A DNA stretch of 64,000 bases from CAYVFC01 sp964450715 (GCA_964450715.1 CAYVFC010000024.1:1-64000); one strand, 5' to 3'. Counted from the stretch's first letter, positions 1 to 10,742 are shown. The notes: generated by a model from the letters alone, not told the origin. Made by a program: numbers and translations.

Positions 1-515
1 CTTTTTCAATAATGGTTATGCGCGATTAGGCGGCTTAAGCGAACACGCGTGCATTACCGACCATCTCTCCATTTTCCGAGGAAGCGTGCCATCATCTCTT
101 GCTAGAAGACTGCGTTTCGGCGGGCGGTCGTTTCACTATCATTAGAGCGTTTCGTACTGATCTTCGGTGGAGGACCACCGTTTTCCGATACTGTCGCGGT
201 CAAACCGAAGAAGAATGGAACGGAAAAGCTCGAGATTGCTATTGCGTATTTCGCTTATTGCGAACTACCGGGCTACGTTAGGTGACTACCGTCCCACAAC
301 GTCTCTTCGGCCACTTTTACCCACTCTACAAGATGTAAACATTCATCTCGATGCTATCATCTCCCATCCCAAAGAAGTCATCCTGTAACTTCGCTAGCAT
401 GACCGAACTCCCGAAGAGTTCGTGCAATATTTGGTCCTCAAATGCTTCGGACATTAAGCCACCGCCGAATATCGGCCGTTTGCACATCTATTCGCTAGTG
501 TGATACGGTCGATTC
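1..515. other. Left-edge stretch without a recognisable gene
   Basis: Only short overlapping reading frames of 60-80 codons occur here, and none has a convincing Shine-Dalgarno sequence, familiar motif or normal protein composition. The base composition looks more AT-rich than the operon to the right. I see no tRNA cloverleaf, clear terminator or direct repeat. It may be the spacer, or a decayed flank, between the defence island and whatever lies to the left. Confidence 0.5.
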
Positions 516-1313
516 ATGAAGACATGGAATTCGGAGATGGGACGTGTAGAGTTGAATTGCGAGAAAAGCTCGCGTGTTTTGCTGCTTAAAGGAGTGGGGG
601 TTGTGCGAGCCGAAATATTGTATACCGTAGAAGTAGATGGGGGCGAAGCGTGGAATGAGTTTTGGGAATTATACCAAATAGACGAGGAGTATCGAGAAGC
701 CTCCGTTTCAAGTCCGTGTTTTGTCGTCAAGTCAGAACATTGGGCCGACCCCCCCGACTATGATGCAGTTTATAGGGTCATGTGGTGGTTTGTCCCTGAG
801 CAATTGACGACTCCACCTGACGAACAATGCGACGATCTCTCTTTATGGTTCTTTGAGGGCATCTCTTCTTTCGAAGAAATTTACGATTCCAGAGTCCATC
901 GTCACGAAGAGCTCGAAATCGTTGATAAAGAAAGGGTGCCAAGCGCGTTGGTGTCGAATGCGAGTGAAATCGCCCGAGCCCTTTCGATGCAGTCTTCGCG
1001 TCTTAGCATAGATACTACGCTGCTTGCTGCGGCAAAGCTTTATTCTGAAACTGAACCTTCCGGCCTCAATGACACGATAATGTGTTATTGGAAGTGGCGA
1101 ATAGCATTTTCGAGTCGTGTTGGTGAAGCATCAGGAATTGTCACTATAGAATTCGAGTGGTCAGAGGTAGACGCTTCTGAGCACGACGAAGTAAACGGTC
1201 CGGGTGGCGACAATCAAGTGACCGCGCGACTATTACTTTCGCCACCGGAGGAAGAAGCGATTGCCGCCGTCGTCGAGGGACGAGGAATACCGTTACTGAT
1301 TCGACCCTCGTAA
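516..1313 (+). CDS. Hypothetical protein, 265 aa
   Basis: An uninterrupted reading frame whose product is acidic and rich in Trp, Glu and Asp. It has no signal peptide, membrane segment, cysteine cluster or nucleotide-binding motif that I can recognise. The ATG at 516 is used; an in-frame ATG at 537 is an alternative, and neither has a strong Shine-Dalgarno sequence. It converges on the 3' end of the large helicase gene that stops at 1467, with about 150 bp between. Base composition looks more AT-rich than the neighbouring operon, which suggests a separate origin. I do not recognise the family. Its place beside a Druantia/DISARM operon makes a defence or immunity role possible, but nothing in the sequence shows one. 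Confidence 0.6.
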   Translation: MKTWNSEMGRVELNCEKSSRVLLLKGVGVVRAEILYTVEVDGGEAWNEFWELYQIDEEYREASVSSPCFVVKSEHWADPPDYDAVYRVMWWFVPEQLTTPPDEQCDDLSLWFFEGISSFEEIYDSRVHRHEELEIVDKERVPSALVSNASEIARALSMQSSRLSIDTTLLAAAKLYSETEPSGLNDTIMCYWKWRIAFSSRVGEASGIVTIEFEWSEVDASEHDEVNGPGGDNQVTARLLLSPPEEEAIAAVVEGRGIPLLIRPS

Positions 1314-1466
1314 TGAATACGGCAGAACTCCTCATAAGTCGTACGAGAACCGGGAAGTGAATTAGTGGCACTTACCGTACAGGTTTCCCGCGTAGCCGAA
1401 GAGTAGATACCTGAAATTACACGGGCACGTAGGTCACTTTCGCGGTAAGCCGACAGTACAAGCCAT

Positions 1467-4400
1467 TTACTGGTTTTCCCAAAACGCGTTTAGAACCACA
1501 TGCCGATCGAGATTTTCGACGTGGCGTTGCGTCTGGTACGAAATCAGGCAAGCCTGGCACGCTGCTTTACAGCGGGAGTGGTGTTCGTCGGTTCCTCGCA
1601 GAAGAGATTTCACTTCGTCGAGGTATCGGGGAAACCGTTCGAGAAGTTGGCCCACGTGTCCGGCGCCCCCCGGGGTACTGTCATATAGCACGACGTCATA
1701 GACGCGGCGGCCTAGGACCAACCGGGGAACCAGCAACCCGTTCACCTCGCGGATGTCGACTTTGAGAAACGACGTTGCCGCGATGGTAAGCGCTGCCATC
1801 CATGTGGTGGAAAAAACGCGGTCCTCGACCACATCGAAACCAAACCGGTCCTCGGCCCGGATGCGTAGTACGTCGGTCCGTATCTTCGAACCGAGTGTTA
1901 ATCGGCGTCCGTAATTCTGGCCGTCGTTCGGGCATCTCTTATTTCCCCAGGGAAATCGGTGTCCCTGTCCCGCATTGCCGCGGAGTTCCCGAGGTAACGT
2001 CTCGGCGGAATCATCAGCGCCCTTGATTTCGTTTTCCGAACGGCCACATAGCCAACAGACGGCAAACCCTTCCCCATTCTTGCCTTCGTTGTAAATGAAC
2101 AGTTCCCCATCCGGAACGTAGGCGAGCTGGAACCCGTCAATCTCTCTCGGCCCCTTAATCCGGGTCTCGTCTATCCTGAGGCTGGCCGTTCCAGCTCTCG
2201 TTACAACTTCGGGGCGGTATGCACGAGTAGGCCTGGTGTTTGCGTCGACGGTGAAACCGAATTCGGGTTTCAGATACCTTTTCCAACCGGACTTCAGCCT
2301 GGGCCTGTCACCACAAGCCGGACAAGGTGTCTTTTCCTGCCGGTCGGCGACCTGCATCGCTTCGCATTTCTCGCAGACGCGGTACCATCCCGTCTCGAAG
2401 CTCTTACGGTCTTCTTGCCGCCCGTACCAGTGCTTCTGCAGACCGCTACTGCGGTACATGAGCTTACCGGCAATGATGCTACTTCCGGGAGAGTATTCGC
2501 TGAGAGCGATGTCTAGGTTCCGCTGCAGTCGAAGCTCTTGGGAGCGGTATCCGCTCGCCTCGCGACGGGAATCGGATTTACGATAGCGACTGTCGTAGGT
2601 CGCCAGATCCACCACGTCGACGGGGAACCCATATCGCGGCAGAAACTGCCTTTCTGCCAAATATGAAACCAGGGAATTCTGGGCAAGATAGCGAAGCTGT
2701 CGAGCAAGGGCCCTGGTGACTTCCGTGTGCGGAATTTCACGTCCGGAGGAGCCGCGGGCGTTACCTCTAAGATCGTTCACGAGCACATCCGCGCGTCGTT
2801 TGGTTTCTCCGCAAATGTTTTCGAAGGTTTTCGCGGCCCACCGGAATACGTCGTCGACAGCATCCACAGAGGCTTTTTCCTTTTCCATTACACCGGTCAA
2901 ATCGAGGATGGAACGGAGCGCGTCGCGAGTTTCGGCTACCGATACCGTGAGTCGACCGCTCGAGTCACCGCCTTGGATCGCAGCTAGGTAGGAAGCGAAC
3001 AAATCCGCAATGGTCGTCGAACGGCTCTTGCCGGTGTCATCTAAAAACACCTTGAACCTTTTACCCTGGCGGATTTCAAAGAATCTGCCGTCGGCAGCAT
3101 TCTGAGCCTGTGGAAAGCCAAAGAAGTGGCCGACGTTTCCATAAGCATTGAGGGGGCTTCGACCTTCGACTTCCGAGCCGAAATCGTCAAAAAACGAGGC
3201 GAGAAGAACGGCGGCACAATGCCGATAGACGACCCGCTGGCGGTCGAGAAATACTCGCGGCACGCTGATCGGCTGCGAAAGATACCGCGTCGGATCGAGG
3301 AACCCAAGCTGGTCGTGGGGCTGGTCTCTTGCGAAGGTAAGCGCAATAGCGCTGCCCTCGAGTCGCCGGCCGGCACGACCGGCACGCTGGAGGTAGTTCG
3401 CAACAGAGGGAGGAACATTCGACATCAAGACCGCGCTCAATCCTCCAATGTCGATACCGAGTTCCATTGTCGTGGTCGAAGAAAGAACGTTGACCAGACC
3501 GGCCTTGAAGGCTCTTTCTAGCCTGCGGTTCTCGTTGACATCGCCCTGCGCCGAGTGCTCTTCGGTCCAGAGGCCGTCAAGGTTCGGATCCATGGCGGCG
3601 CGGCGACGGTGGGCTCCGGATTCCTCGTCCGCCGCGTCGCGTAAAGAACCGTTACATCTACTCGTCGGACAGATATCGAACGGCGTGGCTGGCCAGGCCA
3701 CGCCGCACCTATCGCACCTTCGAAACCTTTCGAGCGGCTTGAATCGGAGCCGCTCGAAATCGAGCTGAATTCCCGAACGGCCTTCGGCGTAGGGAGCCGA
3801 GATGAGGACGCCTTCTTTCTGTTTCGCTATTTCATCGAGTTGTTCAAAGGCGGCGGAAAGCACTCTTCGCGCCCATGTTTCCGGGTTTTCAACACCCAGA
3901 TAGGCCCCAATCCGAGTCGCGTACTGGGTACGCCTGTTGGACTGGCCTCCCGGTGTAGACATGAAATTGACAAGTCTTACCGACTCGATGCGACCGGCTG
4001 CCGCGTCTCGGTCGGTAAGACGACATACGACGTCAAAGCGCACGTCACCGAGAGAAGTGTCATAAGGGTCGATATTGCGGGGCAACGAGACGGCCGCATC
4101 GGTCCGCAGCGTATCGATACAGCGGGCCAGCAGATCACGCCAGTCGTCATCGACCTTTTCGCGAGGCGTATCAACGCAGGCGTCAACGAACACACGAGGC
4201 GCTTTCAGGCCTTGAATGCCTGGATACCTGACCTCTGCCAAACCCAGCGTTTCCAGGCTCGCTCGCTGTGGAGGGCGGCGTGCGAATTCGCGAACCAACC
4301 GGAGTACAGCCTCGTCCTTCCGGGAAGCCTTTTTCTCATAATCGCGTAACCAACTAGCGATTTCCCTGGCCGGATCTTCCTCGAGGCTAGGTAACCGGCA

Positions 4401-6968
4401 CGGCTTGCGTATACCTCCCTCTTCTTCCTCCCAGATGCGCCATTCCCTTGAAATGATCTTGTCTGAAGCCAGTCGACCGGCGAGTGCGCCGACCTCTATT
4501 CCCTCGGCCGCAGCGCGATACTCCTCAAGAGAACGTGACAAGGCATTACGAACCGCCTCTGGAGGTTTGTTCGCCAGGGCCTTTTCTATTTCCTCAATAT
4601 CGCGGGCGTCCGCCCCACGGTATTCCTGCAACATTTTATAAACGGCGCGCCTGAACCCAATCAGCTCGTGAGTGTCTTCGATATACGGCGCCAGTCGCGC
4701 GGCTTCCTGGCGTCCATCAGAGAAGATCAATAGCCGCCGTCCATGACCTGGCCGCCAAGAACGATCGTCCGTGATTATCAGGTCGGGAAGGTGGGTGTGT
4801 ACGACGTCGGTAAGTACCGCCAGGGAGGCCGAGGCCCCGAGCCGCACCGCTCGCATGGTGTTTTCGCCGGTATTTCTGCACGACGGGCAACGACTCATAG
4901 GCCAGGGGGGTATCCTCGTGCGAGAAGCGGCATTGGCCGGGTCGTTCTGGGGCGTAGCGCCGAGCACCGCCTCGCGAAGATTGCCTCGCCTACGTCTACG
5001 TTTCGGAGCAAAACCGGTAGTCGAACCCTCAGGAAGAGGATCCGGTAATAAAAGGTCGAACTCGATATTCCCACCGACTGTACCATCAGCCTTCAAGGAC
5101 ACCCTACGAAGGCGTCCAGGCATTTCGTAGTCGCGATCTGATGGAACGAATACGTCTACGATATCTTCCGCGTCGCGCGAACCTATTTTGGGAGCATCAA
5201 AGCCAACAAGATCTTCCAGCGTATCGAAATTTTCTCGCCGCTTGGCGACAAGGACGTCTTCACCGCAATTTCTGCACAACCGAAGCTCGAAACAAACGGC
5301 GCCGCAGGTACAGGTGCGCCGGTACTCGGGCCACATACGGCCAAAACCCGGATATCGGATACCCCCTGCGCTACACGAAGGATCGATACAGATGTACGCG
5401 CCCACCGGAGCGCGGGCGAACAGGTGCAGACGAGAAGGTAAGTAAGGTTGTCCGTCTTCGCCTTGTGCCGACGCTCCCAGGCTCAGAAGAGACAGGGTTG
5501 CCTTCTGAGCAACTTCGGAGGACGCCCCGGGGAAAAGCTCCAACGACAGCTCTTTTAGCGACAAACCTCCCTCAGTACCGGCCAGGAGTTGTACCATTCG
5601 CCAGGCCAGCGGAGACGCGTCCAGCACGCGACCGAAGAAGTCCGGCAAGCGGGCCTCGCTGTCGTCCCACCACCGAGGCAGCTCGCTCTGTTTCTTTTCC
5701 GGTACTAGAACCCGTAGACGCTCCACGAGATCTCGCCGGTCGTTGTCATTACCTTTCAGGGCGCTAACCTGATAGGGCGCGTCTGGATCGCCGGTCGAGC
5801 GGGTTTCTGTAATGCGCCGGACGGGCAACCTATCAGACAGGTCGGCGGCGTCTACGTATGTTTTGCTGCCTTCCCGAAAGCTGGAGGGCGTTTCGGGAAC
5901 CATTCGTTTCCCGGTTATAATGTCAACGGTCTTTTCACCCACACCGAAAAGACTGCTTGCGAACCGTTTCAGCTCCTCGGCGTTTTCGCCGCTGCTCAGC
6001 GTGGCCGAGGTAGCGTAGTGGCGAACCTCAAGGGGCGATCTACCGAATCGACGTCGTACGCGGTGTAACAGAAGGGATAGCTCGGCAGCCAAAGTGCCGC
6101 TATATACGTGGGCTTCGTCCACGATGATCGTGTGCAGCCTGCCGTCCGCGAACACGGGCCTGTCCGCCGGTCGGATGAGCATGTATTCAAGCATGCTGTA
6201 GTTGGTGACCAGAATATGGGGCGGTCCGACCGGTTTGTTCCTAACAGGACGAAATCCCCGTACCTGCTCGCGAGATATCAGCTTGCAATCAAGCGACCTC
6301 TTGCCGGCCCGTAAAGCCTGCTTGTACGTTTCGTCGAGTTGAGATGTATAATGGGCGACCGTGATATCCGGCCGTTCCTGGTGTTGAAGCCATTGCTCAA
6401 GCCTTTCGACCTGATTATTTACGAGCGCATTCAAGGGATAGACGATTATGGCCCGTACGCCGGGCGCCGCCCGGGTCTCGGGAAGCTCATTGAGTAATTC
6501 CGAAAGCGCGGGCAGGAGAAACGCTTCCGTCTTTCCGGAGCCCGTTCCGGCCTGGACCACGATGTTCCGCCTCGCGGGCATCCCGTCGTCGTCTATCAAC
6601 CCCCTGGCCCCGAGAACGGCCTCTATCGCTTCTAGCTGGTGCTTGTAGAGTTCCACTTCCGGATTAACTACCAGATCGCTTTTTTTCGAGGCTTTTCCGG
6701 CGAGGGCCACGAGAGTTTCCGGTACGAGCCCGGTCCTCGCCAGATCTGCAAGCGACCTGCCCCCTCCCTCGAAACGAAACGTGGCTTCCACTACGGGTTC
6801 CGATATCAGGCCGTAACTATCCGATTCCTTTGAACGGATGCCTCCGAAAAGACTGCGAAGCCTTTCCCGGAGCATGAGGCCGCGAGGCTGCAGCGCGTCC
6901 ACGACGTAATCGCTGAACCGATCCTGGATGTCCTTTAGTAGCGCCGTCGCGTCAAGCTTGTCAGGCAT
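1467..6968 (-). CDS. druE: Giant DEAD/DEAH helicase with C-terminal DUF1998, DruE-like
   Basis: This 1833-aa superfamily 2 helicase matches the size and layout of DruE, the signature protein of Druantia anti-phage systems. Visible motifs are Walker A (AGTGSGKT, about residues 140-147), DEAH (284-287), SATLSS (321-326) and a late helicase-C block near residues 1160-1200 (TTTMELGIDIGG, QRAGRAGRR). The two RecA lobes are separated by about 800 residues, typical of this family. Cysteine clusters sit near residues 530-580, near 1540, and at the C-terminus (CKAACQAC before LISYQTQRHVENLDRH), the DUF1998/MrfA-type ending. The start ATG overlaps the stop of the upstream gene as ATGA, so the pair is translationally coupled. 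It is the last gene of the minus-strand operon. A stand-alone Lhr/MrfA-like helicase is the alternative, but the size and the coupled 1221-aa partner favour type III Druantia. Confidence 0.82.
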   Translation of the reverse strand: MPDKLDATALLKDIQDRFSDYVVDALQPRGLMLRERLRSLFGGIRSKESDSYGLISEPVVEATFRFEGGGRSLADLARTGLVPETLVALAGKASKKSDLVVNPEVELYKHQLEAIEAVLGARGLIDDDGMPARRNIVVQAGTGSGKTEAFLLPALSELLNELPETRAAPGVRAIIVYPLNALVNNQVERLEQWLQHQERPDITVAHYTSQLDETYKQALRAGKRSLDCKLISREQVRGFRPVRNKPVGPPHILVTNYSMLEYMLIRPADRPVFADGRLHTIIVDEAHVYSGTLAAELSLLLHRVRRRFGRSPLEVRHYATSATLSSGENAEELKRFASSLFGVGEKTVDIITGKRMVPETPSSFREGSKTYVDAADLSDRLPVRRITETRSTGDPDAPYQVSALKGNDNDRRDLVERLRVLVPEKKQSELPRWWDDSEARLPDFFGRVLDASPLAWRMVQLLAGTEGGLSLKELSLELFPGASSEVAQKATLSLLSLGASAQGEDGQPYLPSRLHLFARAPVGAYICIDPSCSAGGIRYPGFGRMWPEYRRTCTCGAVCFELRLCRNCGEDVLVAKRRENFDTLEDLVGFDAPKIGSRDAEDIVDVFVPSDRDYEMPGRLRRVSLKADGTVGGNIEFDLLLPDPLPEGSTTGFAPKRRRRRGNLREAVLGATPQNDPANAASRTRIPPWPMSRCPSCRNTGENTMRAVRLGASASLAVLTDVVHTHLPDLIITDDRSWRPGHGRRLLIFSDGRQEAARLAPYIEDTHELIGFRRAVYKMLQEYRGADARDIEEIEKALANKPPEAVRNALSRSLEEYRAAAEGIEVGALAGRLASDKIISREWRIWEEEEGGIRKPCRLPSLEEDPAREIASWLRDYEKKASRKDEAVLRLVREFARRPPQRASLETLGLAEVRYPGIQGLKAPRVFVDACVDTPREKVDDDWRDLLARCIDTLRTDAAVSLPRNIDPYDTSLGDVRFDVVCRLTDRDAAAGRIESVRLVNFMSTPGGQSNRRTQYATRIGAYLGVENPETWARRVLSAAFEQLDEIAKQKEGVLISAPYAEGRSGIQLDFERLRFKPLERFRRCDRCGVAWPATPFDICPTSRCNGSLRDAADEESGAHRRRAAMDPNLDGLWTEEHSAQGDVNENRRLERAFKAGLVNVLSSTTTMELGIDIGGLSAVLMSNVPPSVANYLQRAGRAGRRLEGSAIALTFARDQPHDQLGFLDPTRYLSQPISVPRVFLDRQRVVYRHCAAVLLASFFDDFGSEVEGRSPLNAYGNVGHFFGFPQAQNAADGRFFEIRQGKRFKVFLDDTGKSRSTTIADLFASYLAAIQGGDSSGRLTVSVAETRDALRSILDLTGVMEKEKASVDAVDDVFRWAAKTFENICGETKRRADVLVNDLRGNARGSSGREIPHTEVTRALARQLRYLAQNSLVSYLAERQFLPRYGFPVDVVDLATYDSRYRKSDSRREASGYRSQELRLQRNLDIALSEYSPGSSIIAGKLMYRSSGLQKHWYGRQEDRKSFETGWYRVCEKCEAMQVADRQEKTPCPACGDRPRLKSGWKRYLKPEFGFTVDANTRPTRAYRPEVVTRAGTASLRIDETRIKGPREIDGFQLAYVPDGELFIYNEGKNGEGFAVCWLCGRSENEIKGADDSAETLPRELRGNAGQGHRFPWGNKRCPNDGQNYGRRLTLGSKIRTDVLRIRAEDRFGFDVVEDRVFSTTWMAALTIAATSFLKVDIREVNGLLVPRLVLGRRVYDVVLYDSTPGGAGHVGQLLERFPRYLDEVKSLLRGTDEHHSRCKAACQACLISYQTQRHVENLDRHVVLNAFWENQ

Positions 6969-9900
6969 CAGTAGTCTCTAAGGTAACTCCGGACATCTAG
7001 TAATCTCTCGATCTGCCTTGGACTATCGTTCAGAGGTCTTGTCCAGTGAAGTTCACCGGGCCTTTCGCGCGCTGCTCTCGAAATTAGCGTATCCGTCGTA
7101 AGTACCCGAGCTAGTACTGGTGCCTTGCTACAAACGACTTTGAAAGCCGGTAACAAGGGAATCAGGCGTTCTTTGTTCTCATTCGTCACTACGTAGTCGG
7201 ACCAAGCCAACGCTGTAGCCGTTGCGATCCTGATAAACTCTCGTATCTGGCCCCCTTTTTCCCGATACTCTCTCGATACTCTCATGTTACCAAGAGCGGA
7301 GATTACATCCACCGGTTCTTCTCCGATCTCGGGCAACTCCGGCCATTCGACGCCTTGAAACGTTCTTCGTTCGCTTTCGTTTAGATCGAGTGACGCCAGT
7401 TCCCAGCTTATAAGACACGCCATGTCTTGCGGGTATACGGACCACCATACTCGGTAATCCATCATGAGGGGTACCGGCTTGCTGCTTGCCATCGAACGTT
7501 TCGGCCACGGACTGTCCTCCGAAGGTATACAGAAATGGCGATCTCTTTCGTAGTCGGCGTAGTCAAAACACCCTGTGCTCAGCCTCATAAGAACATACCG
7601 CAGGCGAGATGGGCCCGCCGGATGGACATCTGAAGAGTCCAATTGACAGCTAGCTGCTAAAAGCGGGGTAAGAAAGGACAGGTAATGCCGTTTTCCGAGC
7701 CCTCGAAGGTTCCGTATCAGCATGTCGGTATAAGGACGTCGTTGAGACAATTCGAATCCGTCTTTCCATGGTTCTTGACGATCCTTGTAAAGCCAAGGGA
7801 TCGCGACGGCGGTCTGGGCTCTTCTCAGTTCCTCATACAACTTCAAGATATCCCGCGGCAGAGAAGAGCCCGAGAAATGATCCAAACCTAAAAGAGCAAA
7901 CGCGTTCCAATAGTGACGCCAGTCTACCCGTAAATAATCGGGTAGACCTTTGTCGTACAAGTCTTGCTTCAAAAGATAGTCCCACAAGCTACTTGCGATA
8001 TCCGAAAGGCTGTCGTTGTCTATCTTATCGACGTCGTCCGTATCACGTAGTCGTGTCGGCAGCGAAACGGGGTCTTCGACCGGCTCGAAACGATTGAAAA
8101 GCGCCGAACCGTCGATTGTGGCGTCGGACGTTAAATAACATATGGGCCAAGGCTTTTTGTGCCTTCCCCGGAAGAACGAAATACAGAATACATCTTTCCG
8201 GTTTGAGGTTTCTAGGCAGCCATTCGCCAGATGGCTTAACGCTATCCAGGCTCTTCCCGTATCATCGAATGCGAAGTCCCTGCACTGGCGCCCGGCCAGT
8301 AGCTGAAAATGCTCGCCAGGTTGGCCGCCGAAAAAGACCAACTCGCATTCGGTTATTCGATCGGTATCGACGCGGCTTCTCGTTCCGAAAGGGTGAGCGC
8401 TATTAGTACCTTTAGATGTCTCAATGAGGAACCCACTGAGGCCATCGACGTAGTGTTTTATTGAGTAGTTGAAAGAAGGGGCGATGTCCTCGGGAAGGTC
8501 TTCGCGAAAACCGAGGGTCACACCGAGGTGGAACACCTCGCCGCATATGCCGACGGTAGAATTGAAGGCGAGGTCGGTTTGCGCGCCGCCCTTCCTCCTG
8601 CTTTCGAAGGTCCGTTCCGCGGAATGCGCCCCGGAAGTCCGGCTCCACTTCGTCGTGACGACTACCGTTTCTATGCCTCTGACGCAAATCTTAAAAGGGA
8701 TGCACCAGATCTCACTCCGTTCGGGATTTCCGACATTACACTGCATGGGAGGAAGACGGGTAAATCGCCGCCGCAGGTCCCACTGTTCGCCGTTACAGGC
8801 AATTTTTAGCCTGACTTCGAAGCGGCCCAAGAGAACGGAAGGTAGCGGCGCGGGTTCAGTGGTAGTATCGTCGATCCTTTCGATCACGAACGCGAGATCA
8901 TTGAGCTCCAGAGGCGTACCCTTTTGCAGAAACAAAGGCGATCCTGCCCGAACCCGCGGAAGAGCGGCATTCGAATGGTTTGTTCCCGGCAGCAGTCTAA
9001 GATCGAGAACGGTAACCTGTTTATCCCCGGTCCACTCGATGGAGGGCCAGTCGACGAACACGGGTGTCTCGTCCAACTCCATGTCGTCGAGGCGTTTTCC
9101 TGCGAAGGCAATGCTTCCGGGGGCAGGAATAATGGCCTCGGCAAGAACGGAGGTACGATCTTCGAATAGGATTTCGATTTTGGGGGTAGCCGGTAATACG
9201 ATCAAGTCGATTTTTTCGCTTAGTTCAACCCTATCGATCACTTCGGGTTCGGTTATAACGTCTTCTTTGCGGGGAAGTAACAGTAGGGGATGGGTGCACT
9301 CCGGAAAGTAGACGAGGTTATCTCCGTTTTTCAGGTCTTCCTTGTCGAGCGGCGAGATAGGGTAGAAATCCAGTTCTCGGGGGTCCGCCGTGAACCACTT
9401 CACGTCTTTCTCGGAGAAACCGCTGAAAAGCGTCAGCACCGGAGTACTACAGTCCGCTCCGGCCGGGGTTCGCCCGGTGACCCGAAGAGTCGTCCGCCTG
9501 TCTAACGGTAGTTCAAGGAACAGACGGGCGTTCGTAGTCGATACCCAGGCTCTTCGATTCGTGTCGTAATCGAACGGGATTCCCGCCGAAGATTTTCCGG
9601 TTTCTTCGTCGGTCGCCGAAAGACGAATTCGAGAGTTCCCGAAGGAATGGGGAAGTACGCCTCTTGGTATCTCGATGGTGTCTATCGCGGCAATAAGTTT
9701 TGCGTCCCAGTCTTCAGAGCGATCGTCTACGAACAAGCCGACGCGAACATGTCGGGCCCAGAAGTCGCGTAGAGCCTGACTCTCCGCGATTCGCTTACGT
9801 TCAAGTCTCTTCTCCCGGCATAGCTGATACCATTCAGCGCGCGTCGTCGGATCCAGAACAAATCGAGAAAGCAGTTCCGGCTCACGCGCAAACGCCGCTC

Positions 9901-10633
9901 CGGCGGCGCCTTCTAGTCTATGAAGCGGGTCCGTTTGTTTGGTTCTCAGAACCTGCTTGATCGCTTCGAAAACCGCTATGATATCGTCGGGAAAGCGCCG
10001 AGCGGCGTGGGCGAAACTGCTCGGGAGCCGCTGTGCATCGAGTATCTCGCGCCACGATCCCGTGTCCTCTTCGAGATGGAGAGTGGTCATGACGACGTTG
10101 AATACGACTCGCCACCACGTTCGCGGAAAACCGCTCTGATGGCGTATCGATTCGACGAAGCACCAGGGCACGTCCCCGGAAACGATATGGTTGACGAGCG
10201 CGAGCTCGGTAAAACCCGTCCTGAGCCAGCCGTAGAAGTGATGCTCGCCAGGTTCGAGATAGACCTGGTTTTCGTCTGCGAATATCCCGTTCTTCAATTC
10301 TGGCCAAAAGCTGTAGCTGTCGGGCCAGTGGAAATAGCTCCATTCCGCGGCCAACCACGTGAAGAAAACCGAACGATCGGTATGGTTGGGGCCCTGAGGG
10401 GACAAAAACACCGCGGAATAACGCTTCGGTCCGCCTTCTCGTAGCCATTCGAGGACGCTGTCTACTTCGCATTCATCGCACCGGCAGGTCCCTAAGAAGC
10501 GTGGTTCCGGCAGGCTTTTGCAGGCTTCCCTTACCCAGTCTGCAATCTTTCTGACAACCGCGGATTCAATTGACTCGTCGCCTTGTCCCGCGGACTCGGC
10601 TCGCTCTAGCCAGTCAAACGGTAAGACCGCCAT
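6968..10633 (-). CDS. druH: Large Druantia-associated protein, DruH-like
   Basis: A 1221-aa protein with no obvious enzymatic motif. A CxCxxC cluster is present near residues 50-55 (TCRCDEC), followed by long mixed alpha/beta sequence rich in Trp and Arg. Type III Druantia consists of DruH plus DruE, with DruH a protein of about this size of unknown function directly upstream of druE. The assignment therefore rests on length, position and ATGA coupling to the DruE-like helicase, not on a motif. The start ATG at 10633 follows AAAGG at suitable spacing. A 117-bp gap separates it from drmC upstream, the largest gap in the operon. No signal peptide or transmembrane helix is visible, so it is probably cytoplasmic. 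Confidence 0.6.
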   Translation of the reverse strand: MAVLPFDWLERAESAGQGDESIESAVVRKIADWVREACKSLPEPRFLGTCRCDECEVDSVLEWLREGGPKRYSAVFLSPQGPNHTDRSVFFTWLAAEWSYFHWPDSYSFWPELKNGIFADENQVYLEPGEHHFYGWLRTGFTELALVNHIVSGDVPWCFVESIRHQSGFPRTWWRVVFNVVMTTLHLEEDTGSWREILDAQRLPSSFAHAARRFPDDIIAVFEAIKQVLRTKQTDPLHRLEGAAGAAFAREPELLSRFVLDPTTRAEWYQLCREKRLERKRIAESQALRDFWARHVRVGLFVDDRSEDWDAKLIAAIDTIEIPRGVLPHSFGNSRIRLSATDEETGKSSAGIPFDYDTNRRAWVSTTNARLFLELPLDRRTTLRVTGRTPAGADCSTPVLTLFSGFSEKDVKWFTADPRELDFYPISPLDKEDLKNGDNLVYFPECTHPLLLLPRKEDVITEPEVIDRVELSEKIDLIVLPATPKIEILFEDRTSVLAEAIIPAPGSIAFAGKRLDDMELDETPVFVDWPSIEWTGDKQVTVLDLRLLPGTNHSNAALPRVRAGSPLFLQKGTPLELNDLAFVIERIDDTTTEPAPLPSVLLGRFEVRLKIACNGEQWDLRRRFTRLPPMQCNVGNPERSEIWCIPFKICVRGIETVVVTTKWSRTSGAHSAERTFESRRKGGAQTDLAFNSTVGICGEVFHLGVTLGFREDLPEDIAPSFNYSIKHYVDGLSGFLIETSKGTNSAHPFGTRSRVDTDRITECELVFFGGQPGEHFQLLAGRQCRDFAFDDTGRAWIALSHLANGCLETSNRKDVFCISFFRGRHKKPWPICYLTSDATIDGSALFNRFEPVEDPVSLPTRLRDTDDVDKIDNDSLSDIASSLWDYLLKQDLYDKGLPDYLRVDWRHYWNAFALLGLDHFSGSSLPRDILKLYEELRRAQTAVAIPWLYKDRQEPWKDGFELSQRRPYTDMLIRNLRGLGKRHYLSFLTPLLAASCQLDSSDVHPAGPSRLRYVLMRLSTGCFDYADYERDRHFCIPSEDSPWPKRSMASSKPVPLMMDYRVWWSVYPQDMACLISWELASLDLNESERRTFQGVEWPELPEIGEEPVDVISALGNMRVSREYREKGGQIREFIRIATATALAWSDYVVTNENKERLIPLLPAFKVVCSKAPVLARVLTTDTLISRAARERPGELHWTRPLNDSPRQIERLLDVRSYLRDY

Positions 10634-10640
10634 GGTGCCT

Positions 10641-10712
10641 TTAGTCCAGGTGCGATATCGACCGCCAGCTTCGCGCGGTGCACGAAAAAAGGTTGTTGGC
10701 GTTGAATCTCAT
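10641..10712 (-). CDS. Possible 23-aa leader ORF between drmC and druH
   Basis: On the minus strand a run of six G (AAGGGGGG) lies 6 nt before an ATG that opens a 23-codon frame (MRFNANNLFSC...SHLD) ending in TAA only 7 nt before the druH ATG. Such an arrangement could be a leader peptide that couples or tunes translation of druH-druE. The peptide has no recognised family and short ORFs arise by chance, so the Shine-Dalgarno match and tight spacing are the only evidence. Confidence 0.35.
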   Translation of the reverse strand: MRFNANNLFSCTARSWRSISHLD

Positions 10713-10729
10713 ATGGAACCCCCCTTTCT

Positions 10730-10742
10730 CCGATAATATCGG
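10730..10742. promoter_or_regulatory. 13-bp palindrome after drmC
   Basis: CCGATA-A-TATCGG is a perfect inverted repeat with a 1-nt centre, starting 8 bp beyond the drmC stop codon. There is no T tract on either side, so it is a poor intrinsic terminator. It could be a small operator or RNA-processing hairpin separating the DISARM part from the Druantia part. The spacer is too tight for a normal RNA loop, which favours a DNA-binding site if it is functional at all. Confidence 0.25.

Noticed and set aside
99..388. Two short plus-strand frames at the left edge
   Set aside because: They overlap each other, lack ribosome sites and show no conserved motif.
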